Shown: in pieces, positions 53,937 to 62,542 of the stretch | How positions within the stretch are numbered: position 1 is the first letter of the stretch | How the letters are laid out: each line of letters begins with the position of its first letter | NCBI RefSeq assembly: GCF_021390175.1 | Contig: NZ_CP090004.1 | Location: 2,232,001-2,296,000, forward strand | Source of the DNA: Flagellimonas sp. HMM57 | Lineage (GTDB): Bacteria > Bacteroidota > Bacteroidia > Flavobacteriales > Flavobacteriaceae | Direction of reading: 5' to 3' | DNA: 64,000 nt | Notes under the pieces: generated by a model | Databases searched by the model: none | Seen by the model: only the letters and a program-made list of their open reading frames with translations | Told to the model about the DNA's origin: nothing | Program-made: the position numbers and the translations under genes

Positions 53937-54308
53937 AAATAATTAATTTTAAGTTTAGTTAATTTCAATTCAAGTGTTAAACATATATAAAAAAAATGTT
54001 AATCTAAATTTAAGGAGTGTGTCACCTATTACGAAAACGGTTTCGTGTTAATAACTTTGAAAAAATGAAAGGTTCACAAAACTAAAAGAGTTAATTTATG
54101 TAAATCATAATGTAAAGACATAAAAATAATCAAATCTATACCGTTGTTGCTAATATACTATTTTTATTTTTTACATCATGTTAACACATTTCAAGAAATT
54201 TTTGTAAGTATTCACATTAGTTTTTGTTAAAAAAAATCAATTGATTAAGTTACGCTGCTTTATTGAGTAATTTGAAAACCTTAACTAACAAATACAAATC
54301 TCTTTTTT
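53937..54308. other. 372-base divergent regulatory region between susC and the second LacI gene
   Basis: Very A+T-rich spacer without an ORF. It holds a candidate -7 box for susC (7 of 8, 53978-53985), a near-perfect LacI-type palindrome at 54031-54046, and several GTTAA/TTAAC words including GTTAAC at about 54180. No terminator or small RNA could be recognised. Confidence 0.6.
54031..54046. promoter_or_regulatory. LacI-type operator upstream of susC
   Basis: ACGAAAACGGTTTCGT is a CG-containing inverted repeat, 14 of 16 positions symmetric, in the class of LacI-family operators and different in sequence from the ATGTAAACG sites of the sulfonate locus. It lies about 46 bases upstream of the susC -7 candidate and 263 bases upstream of the LacI gene; the distance from the promoter would also fit activation. 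Confidence 0.65.
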
Positions 54309-55328
54309 TTGAAAACTAAGATTACGCTAAAAGATATCGCAAAGGAACTTGAAGTTTCTATTTCTACTGTGTCAAAGGCTTTAAAGAACAGTGAAGAGAT
54401 AAGCAGAGATACGAAAGAAAAAATTCAGGCTTTTGCCAAACTTTACAATTACAAACCGAACAATATTGCCATTAGCCTTAAGAACAAAAGAACTAAAAAT
54501 ATAGGGGTGGTGATACCGGACATCGTCCACCATTTTTTTACTACTGTAATCAGAGGTATTGAAAAATATGCGAATGCAAAAGGTTACAATGTCATTGTTT
54601 GCCTTTCTGAGGAATCTTTCGACAAAGAAGTCATAAATATGGAGATGTTGGCGAATGGGAGTATCGATGGCTTTATCATGTCCCTATCTTCTGAGACACA
54701 ACAAAAAGGAGATTTCAACCACTTAAAAGAAGTAACGGAACAAGGCATACCCGTTGTATTGTTCGACCGTATTACCAACGAAATTGATTGTGATAAAGTA
54801 ATCATAGATGATCAATTAGGGGCCTATATGGCAACGAAAAAGCTTATAGAACAAGGAAGGCAAAAAATAGCATTGATTACCACGGATGATTACTTAAGCG
54901 TAAGCAAAGCTCGGACCGAAGGCTATAGAAAAGCGCTTATGGAAAATAATCTTCCTGTCGACGAATCCCTAATCCTTAAGCTTTCATCAATGGAAATAGA
55001 TGAAAAAAGCATTATTGATTTCTTCGATTCCAACAGCATGGATGCTGTATTGTGCGTTAATGAGATTTTCACCGTTTATAGTATGAAGCTAATTCAGAAA
55101 AAAGGCCTCCATATTCCTAACGATGTTGCATTTATAGGATTTACAGATGGACTCTTGTCCAAATATGCCAACCCCAGTTTAACCGCTGTGGCACAACATG
55201 GTGAAAAAATGGGAGAAACATCTGCCCAAATGTTAATCGATAAAATTGAAAGTGAGGTTGAAGAAGAATCATTTCAAACCAAAATTTTAGAACCTACATT
55301 AGTGGTCAGGGATTCCACAATTAATTAA
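54309..55328 (+). CDS. LacI-family transcriptional regulator of the SusCD/GH65 locus, TTG start
   Basis: Regulator of 339 residues. The HTH reads TLKDIAKELEVSISTVSKALKNSEEIS, the hinge NNIAISLKNKRTKNIGVVIPD, and the effector domain HHFFTTVIRGIEKYANAKGYNVIVC, VVLFDRI and AFIGFTDGLLSKYANPSLTAVAQHGEKMG. The start codon is TTG at 54309: it gives MKTKITLKDIAKEL, the normal N-terminus of this group, and no in-frame ATG precedes the HTH. It stands between susCD (divergent) and the GH65-GH13 operon (58 bases downstream, same strand), so it probably controls both in response to a malto-oligosaccharide or a similar sugar. Confidence 0.92.
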   Translation: MKTKITLKDIAKELEVSISTVSKALKNSEEISRDTKEKIQAFAKLYNYKPNNIAISLKNKRTKNIGVVIPDIVHHFFTTVIRGIEKYANAKGYNVIVCLSEESFDKEVINMEMLANGSIDGFIMSLSSETQQKGDFNHLKEVTEQGIPVVLFDRITNEIDCDKVIIDDQLGAYMATKKLIEQGRQKIALITTDDYLSVSKARTEGYRKALMENNLPVDESLILKLSSMEIDEKSIIDFFDSNSMDAVLCVNEIFTVYSMKLIQKKGLHIPNDVAFIGFTDGLLSKYANPSLTAVAQHGEKMGETSAQMLIDKIESEVEEESFQTKILEPTLVVRDSTIN

Positions 55329-55386
55329 TTTTGCAATGTCTTATTCCAAGGCATGCATTTAACTACCTACATTTTAGTTTACAGCA

Positions 55387-57693
55387 ATGAATCAAGATTA
55401 TATAAAAGCGGACCCTTGGTCCATAATAGAAGAAGGTTTTGACAAAGAACAAGTAAAATCTTCAGAAAGTTTGTTCAGTCTTGGCAACGGTGCTATGGGG
55501 CAGCGGGCCAATTTTGAAGAACAGTATTCCGGAGATACCTTTCAGGGGAGCTACATTGCAGGGGTCTACTATCCTGATAAAACCAGAGTGGGCTGGTGGA
55601 AAAACGGCTATCCGGAGTATTTTGCAAAAGTGTTGAATGCACCAAACTGGATTGGTATAAACGTACAAATTGATGATGTTCCGCTGGATTTGAATACCTG
55701 TAAAGAAGTTTCCGGTTTTAAAAGGAAACTGAACATGAAAGAAGGGTGGTACTGTCGAAATTTTAGGGCAACCTTATCCAACGATATTGAGGCTTCCATA
55801 ACTGTTACACGTTTTTTGAGTTTAGATATTGATGAAGTAGGTGCTATAAAGATGGAAATAGAATTGCTGAATGCTGATGCTAAAGTAACCTTTACGCCCT
55901 ATTTGGACAGCGGTATTACAAATGAAGATAGCAATTGGGACGATAAGTTCTGGGACACGACGAAAGTTGATTACCAACAAAACCGAGCTTATATAGAAGC
56001 ACATACGATGAAAACCAATTTCGCTACATGTACTTTTATGGAAGCGCATGTAGTTTATAATGGTACCACAATATCGGAGTCCAAATTAGACAGGAAAACA
56101 GATTCTTTTGTTGGTCTTGGGTTTGAACAACATGTTTCAAAAGGAGAAAAAATTGCTTTGGTAAAATTCGGTGGTTACACAGTTTCTCGGAATCACGATG
56201 CATCGGAACTTGTCAATGTTGCAAACGATGTTTTGGACAAAGCGACTTCCATTGGGTTTGATGAATTACTTCAAAAGCAAAAAGAAGCTTGGGCAAAGAT
56301 TTGGGAGATGAGCGATATTGAAATTGAAGGCGATGTAAAAGCACAACAGGGCATACGTTTTAACATTTTTCAATTGAACCAGACCTATTTAGGAAGGGAT
56401 TCGCGATTGAATATAGGTCCAAAAGGATTTACGGGAGAGAAGTATGGGGGCAGTACGTATTGGGATACCGAAGCCTATTGTGTTCCATTTTATATGGCAA
56501 CCAAGGGCCAAGAAGTAGCTTGGAGTTTATTGGAATATCGTTATAATCATCTGGAAAAAGCCATAGAGAATGCTCAAAAACTTGGTTTTACCAATGGGGC
56601 CGCACTATATCCCATGGTAACAATGAACGGTGAAGAATGTCATAACGAATGGGAGATTACCTTTGAAGAAATCCATAGAAATGGAGCTATCTCATTTGCA
56701 ATTTTTAATTACCACAGATTTACGGGAGACTATAGCTATATTCCAAAAATGGGATTGGAGGTCTTAATAGGAATTGCAAGGTTCTGGCACCAACGCTTTA
56801 ATTTTTCTGAAGATAAGCAGCAGTATGTAATGTTGGGAGTTACTGGCCCTAATGAATACGAAAACAATGTCAACAATAACTGGTACACCAACTACTTGGC
56901 TAAATGGTGTATAGACTATGCTTTGGAGCAACTTGAGGTGGTTGAATCCAAATATCCAAAGGATTATGACAGAATATGGAACAAAACCAGTTTAACGACA
57001 TCCGAAACCGAAGCTTGGAGCAAAGTGGCCAACAATGTTTATTTTCCTTATTCAGGGAAACATGAGGTGTTTTTACAACAAGACGGATTTTTGGACAAAG
57101 AATTGGTGAAGGTTCAGGATTTGGATAGATCACAAAGACCCATTAACCAAAAGTGGAGTTGGGACAGAATATTGCGTTCCCCCTATATAAAACAGGCCGA
57201 TGTTTTGCAAGGCTTCTATTTTTTTGAAGACCATTTCAGCAAAAATCAATTGGAAAAGCATTTTGATTTCTATGAACCCTTTACGGTACACGAATCCTCA
57301 TTGTCTCCCTGTGTACATAGTATTCAAGCAGCAACCTTGGGAAGAATGGAACAGGCCTATACCTTTTATTTAAGGACGTCAAGATTGGACCTGGATGATT
57401 ACAATAAGGAAGTAGAGGAAGGATTGCACATTACATCCATGGCCGGTACATGGATGAGCATTGTGGAAGGCTTTGGGGGAATGCGGATAATTAAAGACCA
57501 GCTTCATTTTACACCTCAAATACCAGAGCAGTGGACTTCTTATGCGTTCAAGATTAATTTTAGAAATCAGATTATTACGATATCGGTTTCAAAACAAGGC
57601 GCTAGTTTTGAAATCACCGGAGAAAAAGAACTTGCAATTCAAGTGAACAATACACCATTGACATTAATTCCGGGAAAAGTAGTTGAAGCATGA
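55387..57693 (+). CDS. maltose phosphorylase (GH65)
   Basis: Cytosolic inverting phosphorylase of 768 residues: maltose + phosphate gives beta-glucose 1-phosphate + glucose. N-terminal beta-sandwich with ESLFSLGNGAMGQRANFEEQYSG, then the (alpha/alpha)6 barrel. The general acid is Glu490 in TGPNEYENNVNNNWYTNY; phosphate binding near HESSLSPCVHSIQAATLGR. Residues His419-Glu427, HNEWEITFE, match the loop that gives maltose preference in characterised lactobacillus maltose phosphorylases, which separates it from trehalose or kojibiose phosphorylases. No signal peptide. It overlaps the GH13 gene by 4 bases. A beta-phosphoglucomutase, usual in such operons, is not in the window. Confidence 0.93.
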   Translation: MNQDYIKADPWSIIEEGFDKEQVKSSESLFSLGNGAMGQRANFEEQYSGDTFQGSYIAGVYYPDKTRVGWWKNGYPEYFAKVLNAPNWIGINVQIDDVPLDLNTCKEVSGFKRKLNMKEGWYCRNFRATLSNDIEASITVTRFLSLDIDEVGAIKMEIELLNADAKVTFTPYLDSGITNEDSNWDDKFWDTTKVDYQQNRAYIEAHTMKTNFATCTFMEAHVVYNGTTISESKLDRKTDSFVGLGFEQHVSKGEKIALVKFGGYTVSRNHDASELVNVANDVLDKATSIGFDELLQKQKEAWAKIWEMSDIEIEGDVKAQQGIRFNIFQLNQTYLGRDSRLNIGPKGFTGEKYGGSTYWDTEAYCVPFYMATKGQEVAWSLLEYRYNHLEKAIENAQKLGFTNGAALYPMVTMNGEECHNEWEITFEEIHRNGAISFAIFNYHRFTGDYSYIPKMGLEVLIGIARFWHQRFNFSEDKQQYVMLGVTGPNEYENNVNNNWYTNYLAKWCIDYALEQLEVVESKYPKDYDRIWNKTSLTTSETEAWSKVANNVYFPYSGKHEVFLQQDGFLDKELVKVQDLDRSQRPINQKWSWDRILRSPYIKQADVLQGFYFFEDHFSKNQLEKHFDFYEPFTVHESSLSPCVHSIQAATLGRMEQAYTFYLRTSRLDLDDYNKEVEEGLHITSMAGTWMSIVEGFGGMRIIKDQLHFTPQIPEQWTSYAFKINFRNQIITISVSKQGASFEITGEKELAIQVNNTPLTLIPGKVVEA

Positions 57694-59561
57694 AGCGATA
57701 CCTCTACTTACCCATACTTATGGTCTTAGTGTCGATTCATTCGTGTGAACAGAAAACAGAAAAGAAAACAGTTGAGAAAAAAATGAAGAAAAAGGCTGTA
57801 GTTTATCAGGTTTTTACACGACTTTTTGGTAATACCAATACCACTAACAATCCTTGGGGTACCATTGAAGAAAATGGAATAGGGAAGTTTGCCGATTTTA
57901 CCGAAGAAGCACTAAAGGAAATCAAAGACCTTGGCGTAACACATATTTGGTATACGGGCGTTCCCCATCATGCTGTAATAAATGACTACACGGATTACGG
58001 TATCTCCAACGACGACCCCGATGTGGTAAAAGGACGTGCAGGCTCTCCATATGCTGTCAAGGATTACTATAATGTAAACCCAGATTTGGCAATCGACCCT
58101 TCAAAAAGATTGGAAGAGTTTGAAGCACTGATCGAGCGGACACATAAAGTTGGAATGAAAGTACTCATTGATATTGTTCCCAACCATGTCGCCAGAAATT
58201 ATGAGGGCTTGACCAACCCTGAAGGAGTTTCGGATTTTGGTTCCAATGACGATACCTCTTTGGAATACCATATCAATAACAACTTTTATTACATCCCCGA
58301 TTTATCGTTTACCGTGCCCCAATGGCAAGATGGATACCTTCCACTTGGAGGAAGCCAAAATAAACTTGCTGATGGAGCGTTCAAGGAGCGACCTGCTAAA
58401 TGGACTGGTAACGGATCACGACTGGCACAACCCCACTTTAACGATTGGTATGAGACGGTCAAAGTAAATTATGGGGTAAGACCAGATGGTACTAAGGATT
58501 TTGACGAGCTTTCAGAAGACTTCAGCAACAAAGATTATAAAGCACATTTGGAGTTCTGGAAAGATAAGACTGTTCCAGATTCATGGGATAAGTTCAAGGA
58601 TATCACACTGTATTGGCTCGACCTTGGCGTAGATGGTTTCCGTTTTGATATGGCCGAAATGGTGCCCGTAGAGTTTTGGAGTTATTTGAATTCCAATATC
58701 AAAACCAAGAATCCAGATGCTTTTTTACTGGCGGAGGTATATAATCCACAACTTTATAGGGACTACATCCATAAAGGAAAAATGGATTATCTCTACGATA
58801 AAGTGGAGTTGTACGATAGCATCAAGCATATTATGAAAGGCTATGGTTGGACCGATCATATTCCCGTTGTGCAAAAAGGCATGGCTGACATAGAGCACCA
58901 TATGCTACACTTTCTGGAAAACCACGACGAACAACGTATTGCAAGTCCAGATTTTGTGGGCAGGGCAGAAATAGCAAAACCGGCAATGGTGGTTTCCGCG
59001 ACCTTGAGTACTTCTCCGACCATGATTTATTTTGGACAAGAGGTGGGAGAGCCAGGAGCAGAAGATGCAGGTTTTGGTAAACCTACGCGTACTTCCATAT
59101 TTGATTATATTGGAGTTCCGCACCACCAAAGATGGATGAACAATAAGAAGTTTGATGGCGGGCAGCTTTCAGAAGAAGAGAAAACCCTTCGGGATTTTTA
59201 CAAACGTCTTTTAAACTTTACCATCAACAGTGAAGCTTTGATGGGGCGCTATCAAGAAATACACTTTTACAATAAAGATAATACCGAAAATTATGACCAT
59301 AGAGTGCTCTCGTATGTGAGATGGTCTGAAAATGAAAAATTGGTAATTGTTTCAAATTTTGATTCTGATAAAAGCTACACCTTTGATTTAAAACTACCTC
59401 AAGACATAATTTCTAAATGGAATTTGTCGGAGGGTGGGCATAGTTTAGTGGAAGAACTCTATGGAAAGAAGAACATAGAACTCAATGTAAAAGATGGGAT
59501 TGGGGTCGTGGCTATTGAGCTTCAACCTTTGGAATCGATTATTTTAAGTGTTGCCCAATAA
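57690..59561 (+). CDS. alpha-amylase family lipoprotein (GH13)
   Basis: Exported glycoside hydrolase of 623 residues. Lipoprotein signal MKRYLYLPILMVLVSIHSCEQK followed by a Lys/Glu-rich linker. Catalytic (beta/alpha)8 barrel: region I DIVPNH, region II DGFRFDMAEM with nucleophile Asp320, region III LLAEVY with acid Glu349, region IV FLENHDEQR with Asp413; a C-terminal beta domain closes the protein (VLSYVRWSENEKLVIVSNFD). It probably cleaves alpha-glucans on the surface or in the periplasm to maltose, which the coupled GH65 enzyme phosphorolyses after import. The YTGVPHHAVINDYTDYGIS insertion is typical of flavobacterial periplasmic amylases. ATG overlaps the GH65 stop by 4 bases. Confidence 0.92.
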   Translation: MKRYLYLPILMVLVSIHSCEQKTEKKTVEKKMKKKAVVYQVFTRLFGNTNTTNNPWGTIEENGIGKFADFTEEALKEIKDLGVTHIWYTGVPHHAVINDYTDYGISNDDPDVVKGRAGSPYAVKDYYNVNPDLAIDPSKRLEEFEALIERTHKVGMKVLIDIVPNHVARNYEGLTNPEGVSDFGSNDDTSLEYHINNNFYYIPDLSFTVPQWQDGYLPLGGSQNKLADGAFKERPAKWTGNGSRLAQPHFNDWYETVKVNYGVRPDGTKDFDELSEDFSNKDYKAHLEFWKDKTVPDSWDKFKDITLYWLDLGVDGFRFDMAEMVPVEFWSYLNSNIKTKNPDAFLLAEVYNPQLYRDYIHKGKMDYLYDKVELYDSIKHIMKGYGWTDHIPVVQKGMADIEHHMLHFLENHDEQRIASPDFVGRAEIAKPAMVVSATLSTSPTMIYFGQEVGEPGAEDAGFGKPTRTSIFDYIGVPHHQRWMNNKKFDGGQLSEEEKTLRDFYKRLLNFTINSEALMGRYQEIHFYNKDNTENYDHRVLSYVRWSENEKLVIVSNFDSDKSYTFDLKLPQDIISKWNLSEGGHSLVEELYGKKNIELNVKDGIGVVAIELQPLESIILSVAQ

Positions 59562-59588
59562 AAGTTGCTTGTTCCAACTTGGTTTTTT
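59562..59588 (+). terminator. weak candidate terminator after GH13
   Basis: AAGTTG at 59562-59567 pairs with CAACTT at 59575-59580 (6 bp, 7-base loop), followed by GGTTTTTT. The short stem makes it only a candidate. Confidence 0.4.
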
Positions 59589-59733
59589 GTTGGTCAGAAG
59601 CTAGATAATATTGGTGTGAGGGAGACTTTGCTGAGCCATTTTCATTATCTTACCTTATAAGGGCTTGCAATTAATTGTTTTACTGTTCCAATTCACTTTC
59701 AAGTTGTATTTTTAGAGGTATAAAATAACCAAG

Positions 59734-60486
59734 ATGAAGAAAAACTTACCATTAGCTTTAGCAGCTGCTTTTTTACTCAATAGTTGTAGTATGATGGAAA
59801 AAAAACCATTGGTCATCGGCCACAGGGGAGCTATGGGACATGAGACCGAAAATACGTTGGCTTCGGTCCAGAAAGCCTTGGATTTGGGTGTGGATATGAT
59901 AGAAATCGATGTGTTCAAGATATCGAGCGGGGAAATAGTGGTCTTTCATGATGAACGCGTGGAACGCCTTTCCAACAGTGGTGGCAACATCGAAGAATAC
60001 AACATCTATGATTTAAAAAAACTTACCCTTGACGGAAATCATAAAATTCCAATGCTACAAGATGTTCTCAAACTAATTGATAATAAAGTAGCAATGAACA
60101 TAGAACTTAAAGGAGCCAATACTTCTGAAAGGGTAAACTTTATAATAGAAAACTATATTGAAGGAAAAGGGTGGATTTTGGACAATTTCGTTATCTCCAG
60201 CTTTAATTGGGACGAGTTGAGAGAAATGCGAAAAATCAATAAAAACATAAAGATTGCCGTGTTGACTGAAGAAGACCCAATGGATGCAATTTCAGTAGCC
60301 AAAGAATTAAATGCTGTCGCTATAAACCCTGATTACACAACATTGACCGAAGAGAATACGGGGAAAATTAAGGATGAGGGGTTTAAAATCTACACATGGA
60401 CGGTCAATGAACCTGACGATATCCAAAGAATGAAAGCGTTTGGAGTAGATGGCATTATCACCAATTTTCCAGAACGGGTACATTAA
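59734..60486 (+). CDS. glycerophosphodiester phosphodiesterase lipoprotein
   Basis: Exported GDPD of 250 residues, signal MKKNLPLALAAAFLLNSCSM. It cuts glycerophosphodiesters to sn-glycerol 3-phosphate and an alcohol. The metal site is seen in IGHRGAMGHETENTLAS (His-Arg), DMIEIDVFKISSGEIVVFHD (Glu-x-Asp, His) and AMNIELKGAN (Glu); the C-terminal TWTVNEPDDIQRMKAFGVDGIITNFP is the usual family ending. It shares TAATG with the next gene. Being near glpF/glpK, it fits recovery of glycerol from phospholipid head groups. Confidence 0.92.
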   Translation: MKKNLPLALAAAFLLNSCSMMEKKPLVIGHRGAMGHETENTLASVQKALDLGVDMIEIDVFKISSGEIVVFHDERVERLSNSGGNIEEYNIYDLKKLTLDGNHKIPMLQDVLKLIDNKVAMNIELKGANTSERVNFIIENYIEGKGWILDNFVISSFNWDELREMRKINKNIKIAVLTEEDPMDAISVAKELNAVAINPDYTTLTEENTGKIKDEGFKIYTWTVNEPDDIQRMKAFGVDGIITNFPERVH

Positions 60487-61757
60487 TGTTCGATGTCATA
60501 ATCGTTGGTGGTGGCGCAGCAGGATTTTACACGGCCATCCATATTGCAGAGCAGTCACCAAAGCTTAAAATTGCCATCTTTGAAAGAGGAAAGAATGTAC
60601 TTTCAAAAGTCAAGGTCTCAGGTGGCGGTCGTTGCAATGTAACCCATGGTGAATTCTCGGCCCATGAATTGGTAAACAACTATCCCAGGGGCAGAAAAGA
60701 ACTTTTGGGTCCCTTTCATACCTATGCACCCATAAATGTGATGGCATTCTTTGAGGAAAGGGGAGTACCTTTAAAAATAGAGTCCGATGGACGGGTTTTT
60801 CCACAAAGCAATTCCTCGCGATCCATTATTGACTGCCTGCTTTCGGAAACGGAACGTCTGGGAATACAGGTTTTAAAGAATAGTGCCGTTAAACATTTTA
60901 AGAAAACCAGTAACGAAGATGGGTGGCAAGTAACCACTATGAACAAGCACTACAACTGCAAAAAACTGGTCCTAACTACAGGAAGTAATCCTAAAATGTG
61001 GACTTTATTGGAATCCTTAGGACATAAGATAGTCCCGCCAGTTCCCTCGCTGTTTACATTCAATATCAAGGATGAGCGGATAAAGGGAATTCAAGGTGTA
61101 AGTACTTTTGCCACTGTTGAAGTTTTGCCAAAGAAGATTTTTTCATCCAAAGTAGATGTCAAACTAAAGAGTGTTTCAAGAGAAGAACCGGTTCTACAAT
61201 CCGAAGGTCCCGTATTGATAACACATTGGGGGTTGAGTGGCCCTGCTATTTTGAAGCTTTCGGCATGGGGGGCAAACATATTGCATGATTATAAATATAA
61301 TTTTAGGATAAATGTTAATTGGACTCCCGAGTATTCAACAGAGTCTATGGAGATGCTCCTTAAAGAAGTAAAAAAGGTAGAAACAAAGAAAACTATCTTG
61401 AGAACGCAGGTAGTGGATTTGCCCAGAAGGTTATGGGCAAGTTTGGTAAAGGCTGCCGGTATCGAAAAAGACTTAAAATGGGCGGATGTTACAAAAGAAA
61501 AACTCCAAAATTTAGCACAACAGCTTACGCAATGTTCGTTTAGGGTTGAAGGGAAAAGTACCTTTAAAGAGGAGTTTGTAACCGCTGGAGGCGTAGATCT
61601 AAAAGAAATTAATTTCAAGACTTTTGAAAGCAAAATACACCCAAACCTTTACTTTGCTGGAGAAATAATAAATGTGGATGCAATAACGGGTGGCTTCAAT
61701 TTTCAGAACGCTTGGACGGGTGCTTACATAGCTGCACAAGCAATCTCTTCCGAATAA
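60486..61757 (+). CDS. HI0933/BaiN-family NAD(P)/FAD-dependent oxidoreductase
   Basis: Flavoprotein of 423 residues. The FAD-binding fold starts at once with DVIIVGGGAAGFYTAIHIAE, then the family signature KVKVSGGGRCNVTHGEFSAHELVNNYPRG; the second FAD contact is YFAGEIINVDAITGGFNFQNAWTGAYIAAQ at the C-terminus. The substrate is unknown for most members (BaiN acts in bile acid metabolism, others are uncharacterised). It is translationally coupled to the GDPD gene by TAATG, and its stop abuts the stop of glpF directly (61757/61758). Confidence 0.9.
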   Translation: MFDVIIVGGGAAGFYTAIHIAEQSPKLKIAIFERGKNVLSKVKVSGGGRCNVTHGEFSAHELVNNYPRGRKELLGPFHTYAPINVMAFFEERGVPLKIESDGRVFPQSNSSRSIIDCLLSETERLGIQVLKNSAVKHFKKTSNEDGWQVTTMNKHYNCKKLVLTTGSNPKMWTLLESLGHKIVPPVPSLFTFNIKDERIKGIQGVSTFATVEVLPKKIFSSKVDVKLKSVSREEPVLQSEGPVLITHWGLSGPAILKLSAWGANILHDYKYNFRINVNWTPEYSTESMEMLLKEVKKVETKKTILRTQVVDLPRRLWASLVKAAGIEKDLKWADVTKEKLQNLAQQLTQCSFRVEGKSTFKEEFVTAGGVDLKEINFKTFESKIHPNLYFAGEIINVDAITGGFNFQNAWTGAYIAAQAISSE

Positions 61758-62486
61758 TTATTGAAGAACCATAGCGATGCCTGCGGCAAGGGTAGCTCCC
61801 AAAATAGGCCCCACTACGGGAATCCAAGAATAGCGCCAACCGTTGGAACCTTTATTCTTAATGGGAACCAGCGCATGAATAATTCGGGGTCCTAAATCCC
61901 TAGCTGGATTTATGGCATAACCGGTCGTTCCGCCCAAACATAAACCTATTCCCCACACAATAATAGCAACGGGCAATGCACCTAAAGACCCCAAACCAAT
62001 TATCGTATTGTCCTTCATAGAAACGGCATCGGTAAAATAGAGCACCGCAAAGACCAGGACAAAAGTGCCCAGAATTTCAGTCAAAATATTTAAAAATACG
62101 TTGGGAATGGCAGGGGAATTACAAAAAACACCTCTTTTGCTATTTCCATCTTCCGTAGCATCAAAATGGTCCTTATTCATAAGCCACACAAAGAAAGCAC
62201 CTAGCATAGCCCCTATAAATTGAGCCAAAATATAATTGGGAACATCATAAATAGAGAACTCTCCTGCTATTGCTAGACCAATAGTAACGGCAGGATTGAG
62301 ATGTGCGCCGCTGTACGGCCCGGCGACGACTACACCTGTGTAGACGGCAAAAGCCCATCCTGTTGTAATCACTATCCAACCTGAGTCACTTCCATAGGTT
62401 TTTTTTAATGATACGTTTGCGTTTACACCGCATCCCAAAAGAATGAGGAGGAACGTTCCCATAATTTCAGCGATAAAAGGAGTCAT
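61758..62486 (-). CDS. glpF: glycerol uptake facilitator (aquaglyceroporin)
   Basis: Six-helix channel of 242 residues of the MIP family. Both pore motifs are present: NPA in SGAHLNPAVTIG and NPA in GYAINPARDLGPR. The Asp after the second NPA arginine (NPARD) is the mark of glycerol-conducting members, which together with the upstream glpK makes glycerol the likely substrate. It follows glpK by 56 bases on the minus strand and is probably cotranscribed. Confidence 0.93.
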   Translation of the reverse strand: MTPFIAEIMGTFLLILLGCGVNANVSLKKTYGSDSGWIVITTGWAFAVYTGVVVAGPYSGAHLNPAVTIGLAIAGEFSIYDVPNYILAQFIGAMLGAFFVWLMNKDHFDATEDGNSKRGVFCNSPAIPNVFLNILTEILGTFVLVFAVLYFTDAVSMKDNTIIGLGSLGALPVAIIVWGIGLCLGGTTGYAINPARDLGPRIIHALVPIKNKGSNGWRYSWIPVVGPILGATLAAGIAMVLQ

Positions 62487-62542
62487 TGTAGGTTTGTTAA
62501 AGTTTTATGGGTAAATAGTTTTGTTTGTCAACTGCCAATAGT

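Noticed and set aside
55387-57693. GH65 gene as trehalose or kojibiose phosphorylase
   Set aside because: The HNEWEITFE loop matches maltose phosphorylases, so maltose is the better call.
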